This document shows, in pieces, positions 22,230-32,640 of a stretch of 64,000 nt of DNA. Source of the DNA: Diphasiastrum complanatum (taxonomy: Eukaryota; Streptophyta; Lycopodiopsida; Lycopodiales; Lycopodiaceae); assembly GCA_029204225.1 (NCBI GenBank), contig CM055095.1:32105732-32169731 (forward strand). The letters are read 5' to 3'. The notes beneath the pieces were generated by a model. It saw only the letters and a program-made list of their open reading frames with translations, was not told where the DNA came from and ran no database searches. Within the stretch, counting starts at the first letter, position 1. Every line of letters begins with the position of its first letter. Made by a program: the position numbers and the translations under genes.

Positions 22230-22748
22230 TTAGCTAAAAACTTTAGAACTGTCGAGATCACCTATATTAGCTTGCTTCCCCTTGCGATAGGTCGAAACTT
22301 CTGCCATGAGGCTCTTGATATTCTTCAAAGCCTGGATGTATTCCTCGTGTGAATTTACACCAGTACATCCAGCCTCTGATAATTCCTTCAAGTCAATTAA
22401 CTCCTCTTCAAACTTGTTCTTTTCCTTGTACAAGGGTTGAAGGAGTTCGCTCTTGAATGTGTCATGCAGTGTTGATTGCACCTGTTTCCACCTGGCTGCA
22501 TCAACTTTAATTGTGCCCCCGTCGGAATAGCACTGCATAGTGTTGTCGGCGCTTATCTTCACCAGCTTCTCAGAGTCCAACTGTTGTTGTAGATCTTCTG
22601 CCTTCTTCTGGTAGAAGTCTACCTTATTATTAAAAGCAATGCGCTCTGAATCAAATGAAGCAATTTGCTTCTGTGCAGCATATAGTTCCTCCTTTTTCTT
22701 GTCCAATTCGAACTGAAGAGATAAGGAGTAGTTGTTGGACTTCCTCAA
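22230..22748 (-). pseudogene. Gypsy-2 extra 3' ORF, coiled-coil part
   Basis: A frame of 172 codons, predicted coiled coil: QFELDKKKEELYAAQKQIAS and DFYQKKAEDLQQQLDSEKLV, followed by KEKNKFEEELIDLKELSE. It lies downstream of gypsy-2 integrase on the same strand and in a different frame from the upstream piece (23,815-23,090), with stops between. It is probably the C-terminal part of one extra protein placed between integrase and the 3' LTR. No database family is claimed. Confidence 0.5.
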
Positions 22749-23089
22749 TGTGATCTCAAACTTCTTGTTGCTCTACGCCATGGTATTGAGATTCATGTCT
22801 TCGTTTAGCCCCTACATTTTGGCTATCTTCAACTCATATTCCCTTTGCACAACATCTGTATTTCGTAGATACAAGATCATATGCCTTGTCTCGAGGTTCA
22901 CATCCGCCAACCAATCAGGTTTATCTGGGGTTCTAGTGTTTGGTCCTTCTGTTCTATTTCTGTTTATACTTGATCAGCTATATCTTCATTGTCGGCAACA
23001 GCAGTGGTGGTGGTGGTGGTATCTTTATCAACATCAAAAGCTTGAACGACTACAACCTGGACTTGCTCGATTCTGAAGTTAGCAGCGTC

Positions 23090-23815
23090 CTAGTTGTCGT
23101 CATCAACCTTCTCTGCATCTGCCATATCAGCATCTGCGGCAGTATCAGAAGTGGCAGGCAAAGAGTTCTGCACAGCTTGACTCGTCCCTATGTCACCTGT
23201 GATATCGACAATCTCGATACCAGTAAGATCCACTTGCTGTGGAGCTACAAGTGCGGTCTTTCTCCTTTCCAACAGCGCCAATTCCCTTGACATAAGAGTA
23301 CTTTTATGCAGGCACAAATGGGAAATATGGGCCGCATATGCTGCATACTTGTCATGCTTCATGGACCTGTGGAAGGCCGTAAAAGCAATGGCTGATTTGC
23401 TCTCCCTTGATAGTTGAGAGTAGATACCCAATGTTGGTAACTGCAATTGTTGCATCCACATCCGTTGCAAAAAGGACTTGGTTGCAATATTTGCAAAAAT
23501 TTCTGAGAGCCAAGTCTTTGATCATAAAAATTTTATATCACTTACTTGGCATATAAAAATTTCCATGAAAAAGATTGGCCTCGTCAATGTCCTCCCTTGA
23601 TAGAGCTGGAGGTACTGACTCTTTAGTTGGAAAATGGAACGTGGCAGCAAACGTCGCCTCCAAGAGATGTCAATCTTAGTTTCTCGGACCTGTGATGAAA
23701 CTACAGCATCCGTGACCTCAATGATTCCCTGAACGAACTTGTTGCTAGCTTCAATCAGGACTATCGAGGGATCAACCACTAGAGTATAGCCCAATCCGCA
23801 TCGATCAACTAACAT
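23090..23815 (-). pseudogene. Gypsy-2 extra 3' ORF, globular part
   Basis: Two pieces in the same frame separated by one stop at about 23,520. The first holds VVDPSIVLIEASNKFVQGII and KIDISWRRRLLPRSIFQLKS. The second holds FANIATKSFLQRMWMQQLQL, an Ala/Tyr-rich helix KHDKYAAYAAHISHLC and an acidic end. It starts about 300 nt after the integrase end. Tat-lineage gypsy elements often carry an additional ORF in this position; I assign it by position, not by recognised homology. Confidence 0.5.
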
Positions 23816-24131
23816 CTAGAATTCTTCAAGGTTCAGCTTACTTCACACCTTCCAATTGATGTTAGATAGAATAATAACCGAAGTAGCAACCATTGCCTGG
23901 ATGGTAAAGATTTCAGCTTGGTTGATCGTAGGATGATAGCAAAGGATTGATCACAAACGATGGTAGCACATGATGGTAGCGCATAGTGAGCAAGGAAGCA
24001 AGCATAAAAACTTGAAAACTCTTTCGTGAGCGCTGATGAGGTAAATGAAAAATGACGAGGAACTTGGAGTAAGTAGCAAAAACGGTCTCCTCTAGCTTTT
24101 CAATTGATAAGAATCTCTCATTTAAGCTCCA

Positions 24132-24960
24132 TTACTCATCAGATCTAGTTTCAACTGGTACACGATATGTCGGTACTTCAAACTCAATTGGCAATATCGG
24201 GTGCATGCCATAGACCAGATAGAACGGAGTTTGTTTTGTGGTCACCTTTTCAACATTTCTATATGCCCATAGGACCGACGGTAATTTCTGATCCCAATCA
24301 GATGCGTGCGTTGTGGTGATCTTATTTAAGATCTTACACAAAATGCCATTGACTCGTCAGTCAAAGCATTAGCCTTCGGGCTGTACGGAGTTGTCTTCTG
24401 GTGTTTAATCATGAAGTGCTTGGTAAGCAGGCGTATCGTATCATTTAAAAAATGCGTATCTCTGTCGCTTATCAATTCCAATGGACAACCGTAACATATT
24501 ATAATGTTCCGAAAGAGAAACTCTGCAACAATTTTTGCATCATTCCTCTTCGACCATCTTAGTCGCATAGTCAGTTGCTACAAGAATATAACTTCTTTTA
24601 GTATAGCGAGTGAAGCGAGTGATAGGCTTAATCGGTCTAACAAAGTCAATGCCCCATTTTTCAAATGGTGCAAGTGGAAGTGTCGACATAAGTGGCCAAT
24701 ACATTGAAGGAGTTGGTGTTCCAACTCGTTGACAAGGATCACATATTTTTACAAATGCTCCAACATCTTTGTACATCGTTGGCCACCAGTACTCAGCATT
24801 TAAGATCTTCTTTACAGTATTCCCTACTACAAAGTGTCCACCTGCATCTTCTGAATGCAAGGCTCAAATAACCTTCTAGATATCAATCACAAGACATCTG
24901 CGCAGCTCTTCATCAGGTCTCATTTTATAAAGTACATTATTCCTTATTGTATACGATGCA
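24132..24960 (-). pseudogene. Ty3/gypsy integrase (gypsy-2)
   Basis: The minus strand reads [28 protein letters not shown] (His pair), [10 protein letters not shown] (Cys pair), [14 protein letters not shown] (first Asp), [26 protein letters not shown] (second Asp; the usual RGTHF is RDTHF) and TTPYSPKANALTDES (Glu region altered). A final piece contains SVLWAYRNVEKVTTKQTPFY and LVYGMHPILPIEFEVPTYRV. Several stops and shifts (near 24,880, 24,540 and 24,330) make it a relic. Confidence 0.85.
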
Positions 24961-25020
24961 ACCTTGTGTTGGAAGACTGTCTTTTGTTCAAGATAAAAAA
25001 GAAGATGTTATTTTTTATTT

Positions 25021-25243
25021 TGAAGGTCCTCTATTATGTCCGGATATAACGAATCTTCGGCAGATAATAAATTAATATTCTCGGCAAGAAATTCATCACT
25101 TAGATTCTTAGTAATGGATCATATATTTAAGCGAGATAAATAGTCTGCTTTAGTGTGATGCTTCCCTTGGCGTACCTCCACATGATAATCAAATTCCTGC
25201 AGCAAGAGCACTACTGCTATTTGTCTTGATGGCAACTTCAATA
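25021..25243 (-). pseudogene. Gypsy-2 RNase H end and linker
   Basis: The minus strand reads LLLQEFDYHVEVRQGKHHTK and ADYLSRLNI, the typical end of gypsy RNase H, then a linker with SDEFLAENINLLSAEDSLYP. Everything upstream (RT, protease, gag) is missing; the neighbouring DNA from 25,251 is a different gene relic on the other strand. Confidence 0.8.
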
Positions 25244-25250
25244 AAATGGA

Positions 25251-26049
25251 GATATTGTTGTTAAAAAGTATTCAGATGAAATTTTCATCCGCAAATTTAT
25301 TGATGACCAACTCTACTTTTACACAATTCACCGAAGAGATGCAAAGGAGATCACCAAGTTTGTAAAAACAAGAACTTACACCACCCTTTGCATCATGAAT
25401 ATTCCTTACAAGTTCAAACTGAAAGGGTCCTTGAACGATGACTGCTCAAATACACAGAGGTGAATGTAGTTACAAGATTCATGGAGATTACTAAAACTCC
25501 ACATTGGTGAATAGTGATATTTCACTCCATCTGACAACAAGTAGGTGGTCACAAGGCCTTGTTTAAAATCTGCAATACTAGTATCGAAAATGCAATTTGG
25601 TAAGTAAAGATTTTGGTATTTGCATTTGTGATTTTATTTTATTTTTCAAACATAACTTTTGGTTTATTTGTTACTCTACCTAATGTTCTCAAATGCTTGT
25701 AGATATAGACCAAATGGCAAAAATTATGTTGGTGCTCGATTCTGTAATTAAATAGAATATCCAACCATCAGCTATTTTTCGACTAATGGAAAGAGGTTGA
25801 TGCTCCATGACAACACCGTTGAAAGTACATATTTCAAAACTTATTTAAACTATTCAATACTGACAAAGAAGTTGAAAATCTGATGACCAATTTTGTGGCT
25901 TCATGCCAAAAGCTAAAACAATTTGTAGTTAAGTTGATTGAAATGTTTTCACACCCAACAGATTGGGCTTTAGATTTATTTAGTGGTAGTGTCACCATTA
26001 GTACATGTGCTATCAAAAAGGACAAACATGTTGCTGCAGCAGAATTAGA
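25251..26049 (+). pseudogene. Relic of a beta-class DNA N4/N6 methyltransferase-like gene
   Basis: The plus strand first reads DIVVKKYSDEIFIRKFIDDQ and later CIMNIPYKFKLKGSLNDD (25,386-25,439). NIPY stands for the (D/N/S)PPY catalytic motif of amino-methyltransferases. An intron-like GTAAGT...TTGTAG (about 25,600-25,702) follows. Next come RPNGKNYVGARFCN and STNGKRLMLHDNTVE, then after a one-base shift LFNTDKEVENLM, KLKQFVVKLIEMFSHPTDWA and LDLFSGSVTISTCAIKKDKH with AAELD. The last part aligns with the conserved motif-X/motif-I block (K..L...LI..FS.PGD.VLD.FSGSGTT) where SAM binds; here GSGTT is GSVTI. Motif IV before motif I is the beta-class order. Stops at 25,452 and about 25,753, plus the frameshift, show it is dead. 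The ends are cut by gypsy-2 on the left and unknown sequence on the right. Confidence 0.65.
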
Positions 26050-26051
26050 TT

Positions 26052-26726
26052 CTAGTTGCTCTTGGGAAGTCTTCGACTTCTCTCTCCATCATTTGAGCTT
26101 GTATCGAGCCTCCCCTTGGAAACCAAGAAGCATTTGAGCTTGTACATGTCCTTCACATAATTGATGCACATGTATATCGACACTAGCTTTGGTATATGGC
26201 TTGCATGTCCTACTCTTTGCTCGAGTTTCATAAAAGAGCTTGAACGATAGATTTGGTTGACATTCAAGTAAACCACCATAACTCTCATGCATGCTAATAA
26301 GAGGTAGCGTCCATGGCGTATGCAGTGCGCAACACATCTTGATGGATATATGGAAGAACATTTGCACAGTGAGTGCACAACTTTTGTGCAATTTCTTGCA
26401 ATCAAACCATCTAATGTACACGAATCAATTCAACTACAAGATTATTGAAAAGGAACACATTTTGCAAATTGCGAAAATTGCCAATGTAGGATGGAAGCTC
26501 TCTACTTGGTTCATTATCAAAGATGTCTAGGAGTTGCAGCAATGGTGTGCCAATGATTATGAAGAAGGTGTCGGCTAAGTAGGTGGTAGCAATGGTGGGC
26601 ATGGATGGCATGGAGAACAAAGAAAAAACTATAAGAGACATCAAGAAAGAAAGAGCTAGAGATAATTGGAGATTGACACAAAGACCAAATAGTTAGGTAG
26701 AACATGGAAGAGAATGACTAGCAAGT
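26052..26726. other. Unclassified, minus-strand open frames without motif
   Basis: Two overlapping minus-strand frames (26,052-26,405 and 26,089-26,421) are open for 110-117 codons but show no family I recognise. Probably degraded repeat sequence. Confidence 0.3.
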
Positions 26727-27698
26727 ATGTTCGTGTACTTAAATGAAAGAATAACACTTGGAGGCTTGTGCATTCAAAAAGAAAAAAGGCCATTGGTTGT
26801 AAGTGGATTTATAGAACCAAGTACAAATCAGATTCTTATATTGATAAACACAAGGCAAGGTTGGTTGCAAGAGGGTATGCACAACAAAAAGGAATTGACT
26901 ATGAGGAAATATTTGCATCAGTTGCAAGCTGACTACTATGAGACGTTTTTGTCATTGACAACTCAATTTGGTTGGGATATCCAACAAAGCACTGCTAAGA
27001 GTGCATTCTTAAATGGATTTCTAGAAGAACAAGTCTATATGGAATAGCTAGAAGGCTACATGGTCAAAGGACAGGAAGACATGGTTTGCGAGTTGGACAG
27101 ACTTGTACGAAGCACAGATCATGACACTGGAATTGATGTATACTTTGAGGAACTTGGTTTTCAAAGTAGTGCGAAGTCTACACTTTATATTATGGTAAAG
27201 GTAATCAAATTGTTATTGTAGTGATGTATGTTGATAATCTTATCATCACAAATTTTACTCAAATTTTGATTCAGAATATTAAGAAAGATCTCTCATCAAC
27301 ATTTGACATGAGAAATCTTGGTTCACCACAATTTTTTCTTGGAACTGATGTATGGCGAGTAGCGTGTGGTTAGTTCTCAATCTAAGTATGCACATGAACT
27401 TCATAAAAAATTTGAGATGTTAGAATGCAAATTAATCTCAACTCCATATGATTGTGGATGTAAACTTACGAAAGCTAACGAAGATCAAGATCTAGATGAA
27501 ACGTTATATAGACAAATCGTTGGTAGTTTGATCTATCTAACGACTACACGACCAGATGTTGCATACACAATTAGTACGGTTAGTAAGTTTATGGCCAAGC
27601 CTAAGCAGGTTCATTGGAAAGTTGCAAAGCAGATCCTCAAACAAATCGAATGCACATTACGATTGGTTATCTTTTATAAAAGTCAAGATGTTTTGTAG
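26727..27698 (+). pseudogene. Degenerate copia RT/RNase H (copia-3)
   Basis: In changing frames the plus strand gives the RT start (IDKHKARLVARGYAQQKGID near 26,840-26,900), QFGWDIQQSTAKSAFLNGFL (26,964-27,023), QVYME followed by a stop, and the palm region. The last frame (27,366-27,698) gives VVSSQSKYAHELHKKFEML and IVGSLIYLTTTRPDVAYTIS. Many stops and shifts; LTRs are not evident. Confidence 0.8.
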
Positions 27699-27837
27699 TC
27701 GCAAGGATTTGTTGATGTGAAAAATTTGAAGATCGACCACGGGTTATATCTTAAGCCTTGGATCAAGTTCAATATTTTGGAGTCCAAAGAAGCAGCCTAC
27801 CCTTGCATTAAGTCATACATATTGGCGTGTGAGTAAT

Positions 27838-28400
27838 TTTGACACAATCAACTAGTCATAACTTTCCTAAACTCAATACTCTAAAAGGCCCTTTGTGTTT
27901 CAGAATGACAGATGATGGAAAGATAAAAAGCACCCGAGGATCTCTTTAGCTTTATCAAAATGTGCAATCGAAGACTCTGATTGAAGCTGAAATTCTAACG
28001 CATAAGGGGCATTTTAATGAACCTCTTTTTGCCAAAGCTTTGTCTGTACTCTACGTTCACTTGCAAAGCATTAGCTCACTGGTCGAAGATGTCAGCATGC
28101 AAGAAGCATTGCAAGGTGTTGAAGCATAATGTTAATCAGTCTTTGACTTATGTCAGATTGCAGAAAAACGAATTAAACAGCCTGGACTGTGCTGCCGCCA
28201 AGTAGCATTACCAGCAACTCAAGCAAATTAGAAGAAAGCCTAGTTTGGGGATCAAATCCTTGTGATTGAGATACTAGTGACACTGGAACTGTCATAACTC
28301 TCCTAAGCTCAATACTCAATACCCTTGCAAGTCATCTTTGTTTGAAAATGATAAATCAAGGTAGGATTAAAAGCTCCCAAATAAAACTTTTAACTTCATC
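27838..28400. repeat. Diverged direct repeat pair in non-coding DNA
   Basis: Two blocks, about 27,838-27,975 and 28,262-28,400, both contain GTCATAACT(T/C)TCCTAA(A/G)CTCAATACT followed by similar text. They look like old tandem units of a leader or LTR of a lost retrotransposon. Confidence 0.5.
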
Positions 28401-28573
28401 AAAACTTGTAAATGGCCACCCCTCAGCTGCCAAAATGTTGGGAAAATGAATTCACATTATCAAAAAGACAACCTGCTGATTTCTTTTGTCACATTAAGCA
28501 TGACCAAGTTCGTATGTGAGGCATTTCCACACGGTTAGTTAATATTACCATGCAGATGTCACAACCACCAAGA

Positions 28574-28763
28574 ATGATATTGGATTAAAGAGCTTCAACA
28601 CAGCTGTAAACTGAAAACTAACTGAACTAGAATGAGGAGATGAATATAGTCGGCATACTGAACAAGAAATGATATTGGCTTAAAGAGCTTCAACACAACT
28701 GCAAACTGACAACTTCTTCAAGTAGAATGAGGAGATGAAGCCAGTAGGTATACTGAAAAAACC
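28574..28763. repeat. 95-bp tandem duplication
   Basis: ATGATATTGG(A/C)TTAAAGAGC begins units at 28,574 and 28,669; the rest of each unit (GAATGAGGAGATGAA, TATACTGAA) also matches. No coding frame. Confidence 0.7.
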
Positions 28764-30956
28764 TTATCTTGCAACTACAATCAATAAGGACCTGTAGGCT
28801 GCTGATAGCCTTCTTAGCAAGCACTACATACAAATACCTAGAATTTAAAACTGTGGATTCAAAAACTGGCATGCTGACAGTATCACTCAGACAATCTAAA
28901 CAAAAACAAATTTGGAGATTAGGGTGACAGAAGACAAATTGAGTAGCATATAGGTTAACTGCTAAAACATTGGGAAGTTCCCCACATGAATGTTTTTGCA
29001 TTTCGCCAATGACCAGCACTGGCATCTATCTGGCACTCATTGCTGATAAACTATGTCCTAAAATCAAGAAAAGTGTGGCGTGCAGAGTTAATTCATATAA
29101 ATTGCAAGATGGAGGTTAGCACCTTACCACATGACCTCACTGCACGAATACAAAGCATAAACCCGCCCTTTAGCAGAAACAGTGCAGGTCGAGGTGGGTG
29201 TACTGTGAAATTATAGAAAACAAGTTCTAGATTGCAAGCTAGGGCGCTCAAGGCCAGCAGTACTATTCTGCAGCTAACAACACGCTTGATAAAAGCTAAC
29301 TATCAGCCAAATCTTATGTTAAGGGCTTTTGATTGTTAAGAGCTTTTGATTGGAGGATAAGCAGTAAAAGGGACTCTCTAGATCTCTCAAGAAACGTCAA
29401 CATCTAGAGACTCCTCTTAATGCGTAAGGTTTCTGATGATTCTGGTGAAGATGTCCAAAACCTAAGAACTTCAACAAGTCGCCATACAGAAACTTTTGTT
29501 GTTAATAGACAGATCTCACTATGTTCACTATAAAACTCATCATGATGATCAATGCAAAATAATTTAGGATATGGAATAGCGTGCAATCTTAGTGAAACCG
29601 ATTTGCGCTCTTTGTCCACTCAAAATATTTTTATGAAATGCTTTGAAATCTTGGTCAAAAAAAAACTATCAAAAACTGAATGCATTGTGCAGATTGTCTT
29701 AAAATGAATGATTGATAAGCCAAACATTTTGGATTAGACTCTTAAAAGTTGGATACAGCTCACACAATTTTCTGGTGGATGATAGCCTACCAATTTACAT
29801 GGAAACTTCTGCTGAACTAAATTGAAGATGCTCTATTATGGATGAACATAAACAATTCTTGCTTGCTGAGTCAACACTCTCAATATGGTAGTTACGGGTT
29901 TTTTTCTTTATTATCATGGAATAAAAAATTCTCCAAATTCATCGTATAAAGAAGAGATAGCTTTAGAATACAGCCTACGTCAGGTGGCAAAAATAATTCC
30001 AGGGGGCTCTCTCTCATAGAACATACACCCTTTTAGTCGTCATATATGTTTCATCTTCTCTTTTTGGCTTTAGTTTTATTATTTATTACAATGACTCATT
30101 TGCACTCCTGCCAGAGAACACACAACATATGCAGTTGTTTAGGTCCTATGTACGTTTTTGGAACTACAAGATACCAAAAACTTTTCTTTCTTTCTGTTTT
30201 CCCTCTCTCGATAGCATCTTTACAATTGCAGAAAAGAGGCATCTTTCTTCACATGCAAACATACAAAAAGTGCATGACAAACTAAAGCTTGAAAGCTAAC
30301 TCGTTAGTCCTTAAAAATCCAACCTATTAGACTGCAGGTGTGCAAGAGATTTCTGATTAGTTCTATAAAAGAATGCAGTAGCACTGTAGGAAACTCTGAT
30401 CTTCAAAGGAAAAGACTTGTGATGAAGATACAAAGAGAGACCTTAGTCCAAACATACTAACCGAAAGCATTACAAACATTAACAAAATGCTAGAATGCAA
30501 TTCAATCATACAATCTCTAACCTCTTGAAAAAAAAGGTAGCTCACGTGTCAAATTCAAGGAGCTCACGACAATGAGCGTATAAAAGTCCACATAGAATTA
30601 AGGAAGAAGTGCAGTCTACAGTTCGATCATGCATGTAGAAATGCTCTGCTTATAAAATTTATTGGAAGGGTAGGTCTTTTTTGCTCGCATCCAGAAAACA
30701 TACTCTAATCAAATCTCCAATTCGAATTATGACCCCTCTACAAAACTGTGAAAGTGTTCCTGAAAATGAGTGTGATCTTTCCGTTTGGACTCAAAAAAAA
30801 AAATTTCACCAGAATCTGTCGAAGCCAAATAGCCTCAACTCATTAACCAAATGATTTCTATGTATGCAAACACAATACCTCTTCATGTTAACACAGAAAA
30901 CTTCATGAGCAAAGCTCACAAGAGTGTTCAGACTCGCATGCTGCCCAGCACGCAAG
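28764..30956. other. Intergenic, 3' of 6PGD
   Basis: AT-rich and stop-rich. The part nearest 30,956 should hold the 3' UTR of the 6PGD gene on the minus strand. No gene or mobile element is supported elsewhere. Confidence 0.5.
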
Positions 30957-32435
30957 TTAGATCAGTACCTTGACAGGCGCTTTCGTTTGGTTGGCAATCT
31001 TATGCCACTCGGTATGGTATGCACCACCAACATCAATGCGCTCGTAGGTATGTGCTCCAAAGTAGTCACGCTGAGCTTGGACTAAATTTGCAGGCAGCCG
31101 AGCCCGACGATAAGTATCAAAATAAGCAAGACTTGCGCTCATCCCTGGGGTGCTAACGCCAAAGTTGATTGCGAGGCTCACCACCCGCCTCCATGCTGCC
31201 TGCCTCTCCACCATCTCCCGAGCAAACTCAGGGTCCACCAACAAGCTGGCTAACTGTGGGTTCCTGTCATATGCCTTCTTGATGCGGTCTAGGAAAACTG
31301 CTCTGATTATGCATCCACCCTTCCAGATGCGAGCCAGCTCTCCAAGGTTCAGATTCCACCCCTTCTCGATGCTCTTTGCTCTCAGTAGATTCATACCCTG
31401 GGCGTAGCTGCAAATCTTAGAAGCGTAAAGGGCTTTTCTAACATCATCTATCAGCTGTTTCTTATTTACACTCTCATTTTTTAGAATGTCTCCTACTCCT
31501 GCCTCACGGAAGATGCTGGCAGCTGCAAGTCGCTCTTCCTTCAATCCGCTCAGAAACCGCGAATCCAATGATGCTGCGATTGTGGGAGCTGCAACAGAGA
31601 GCTCAGCAGCTTGTTGAACAGTCCATTTTCCAGTGCCCTTCATCCCCGTTTTATCCAAGATCTTGTCCACCAGATACCCTTCGCCTTTGTCATCCATGAC
31701 GCTGAATATGTCGGCAGTGATTTCAATCAGAAAGCTCTCCAGCTCGCTCCTGTTCCACTCCGAAAACGCCTCGTGGAGCTCCTCGTTGGTCAGCCCACCC
31801 ACAGATTTCAGCACATCATACGCCTCAGAGATCAATTGCATGTCCCCATACTCGATCCCGTTGTGAACCATCTTCACAAAGTTGCCTGCTCCGCCATTGC
31901 CCACATAAGTGACACAAGGCCCATCATCTACCTGCGCTGCAACTTTCTGCACCACATCCTCTATGTACCTGTAAGCTTCCAAAGTGCCCCCAGGCATGAG
32001 CGATGGCCCATATCTCGCTCCCTCCTCTCCACCAGACACGCCCATTCCCAGATACAAAAGTCCATTTTCCTTCACACTCTCCAATCGCCGCTCCGTGTTC
32101 TCATACCACTCATTGCCTCCATCAACAATGCAGTCGCCTGGCTCCAAATACCTGGCCAAAGTGTCGATTGTCTGATCCACAGGACGCCCAGCCTTGACAA
32201 GAATGATCACAGATCTGGGCCTCTGGATGGAAAGTACGAAGTCCTGGGGGCTATGGTGGCCAGTGAGAGGCAAAGCCCCCTCACGCACTGCACGATCCAC
32301 GGTTTCATCAACCTTGCTAGCTGTTCGATTGTATACAGAGATGGGGAATCCCTTCTCAGCGATGTTGAGGGCCAGGTTTTGGCCCATCACGGCCAGCCCT
32401 GCCAGCCCTATCCTCGACAACGCAGCTCCCTCCAT
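30957..32435 (-). CDS. PGD: 6-phosphogluconate dehydrogenase (decarboxylating), intronless
   Basis: The enzyme converts 6-phosphogluconate and NADP+ to ribulose 5-phosphate, CO2 and NADPH in the oxidative pentose phosphate pathway. The 492-residue frame begins MEGAALSRIGLAGLAVMGQN, with the NADP-binding fold at residues 9-40 (YNRT near 35-38). VDGGNEWYENTERR spans about 105-118, and LGMGVSGGEEGARYGPS about 129-145. The active-site helix FVKMVHNGIEYGDMQ follows, with Lys188 and Glu195 matching the catalytic pair of the sheep enzyme. The C-terminal domain has KTGMKGTGKW, IWKGGCIIRAVFLDRI and the tail YFGAHTYERIDVGGAYHTEW. Length and lack of introns fit plant PGD genes. An in-frame ATG 98 codons upstream (32,729) is rejected because the extension is low-complexity Leu/Ser/Cys sequence from the leader. 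No transit peptide is seen, so the enzyme is probably cytosolic. The tail ends KAPVKVLI, not a clear peroxisomal signal. Confidence 0.95.
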   Translation of the reverse strand: MEGAALSRIGLAGLAVMGQNLALNIAEKGFPISVYNRTASKVDETVDRAVREGALPLTGHHSPQDFVLSIQRPRSVIILVKAGRPVDQTIDTLARYLEPGDCIVDGGNEWYENTERRLESVKENGLLYLGMGVSGGEEGARYGPSLMPGGTLEAYRYIEDVVQKVAAQVDDGPCVTYVGNGGAGNFVKMVHNGIEYGDMQLISEAYDVLKSVGGLTNEELHEAFSEWNRSELESFLIEITADIFSVMDDKGEGYLVDKILDKTGMKGTGKWTVQQAAELSVAAPTIAASLDSRFLSGLKEERLAAASIFREAGVGDILKNESVNKKQLIDDVRKALYASKICSYAQGMNLLRAKSIEKGWNLNLGELARIWKGGCIIRAVFLDRIKKAYDRNPQLASLLVDPEFAREMVERQAAWRRVVSLAINFGVSTPGMSASLAYFDTYRRARLPANLVQAQRDYFGAHTYERIDVGGAYHTEWHKIANQTKAPVKVLI

Positions 32436-32640
32436 GATCGCCTTCGCCTTTCCTCTGCCTCTCGCGGATCGCTCGAGATGGCGATCGATCTCGCGAGCGC
32501 AAGGACGAGCAGAGCAAGCAGAAAAGAAGCAGCAGCAGCAGCAGCAAGAATAATGAGAAGAGAGGAGGAGAAAAAGGGACAGAGAAAATGGAGAAGAAGA
32601 AATGGTCGTAGGTAGGCAAGGGGCGAGGGCGAGAGAGAAT
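32436..32640 (-). promoter_or_regulatory. Pyrimidine-rich 5' leader of 6PGD with CUG repeat
   Basis: In gene sense the leader is TC-rich and carries a run of about six GCTGCT units (complement at 32,529-32,548). Such TC-rich leaders are common in highly expressed plant genes. The transcription start was not located. Confidence 0.5.

Noticed and set aside
31611-32615. 334-codon plus-strand frame over the 6PGD gene
   Set aside because: Antisense shadow of the conserved 6PGD coding sequence; no domain of its own.
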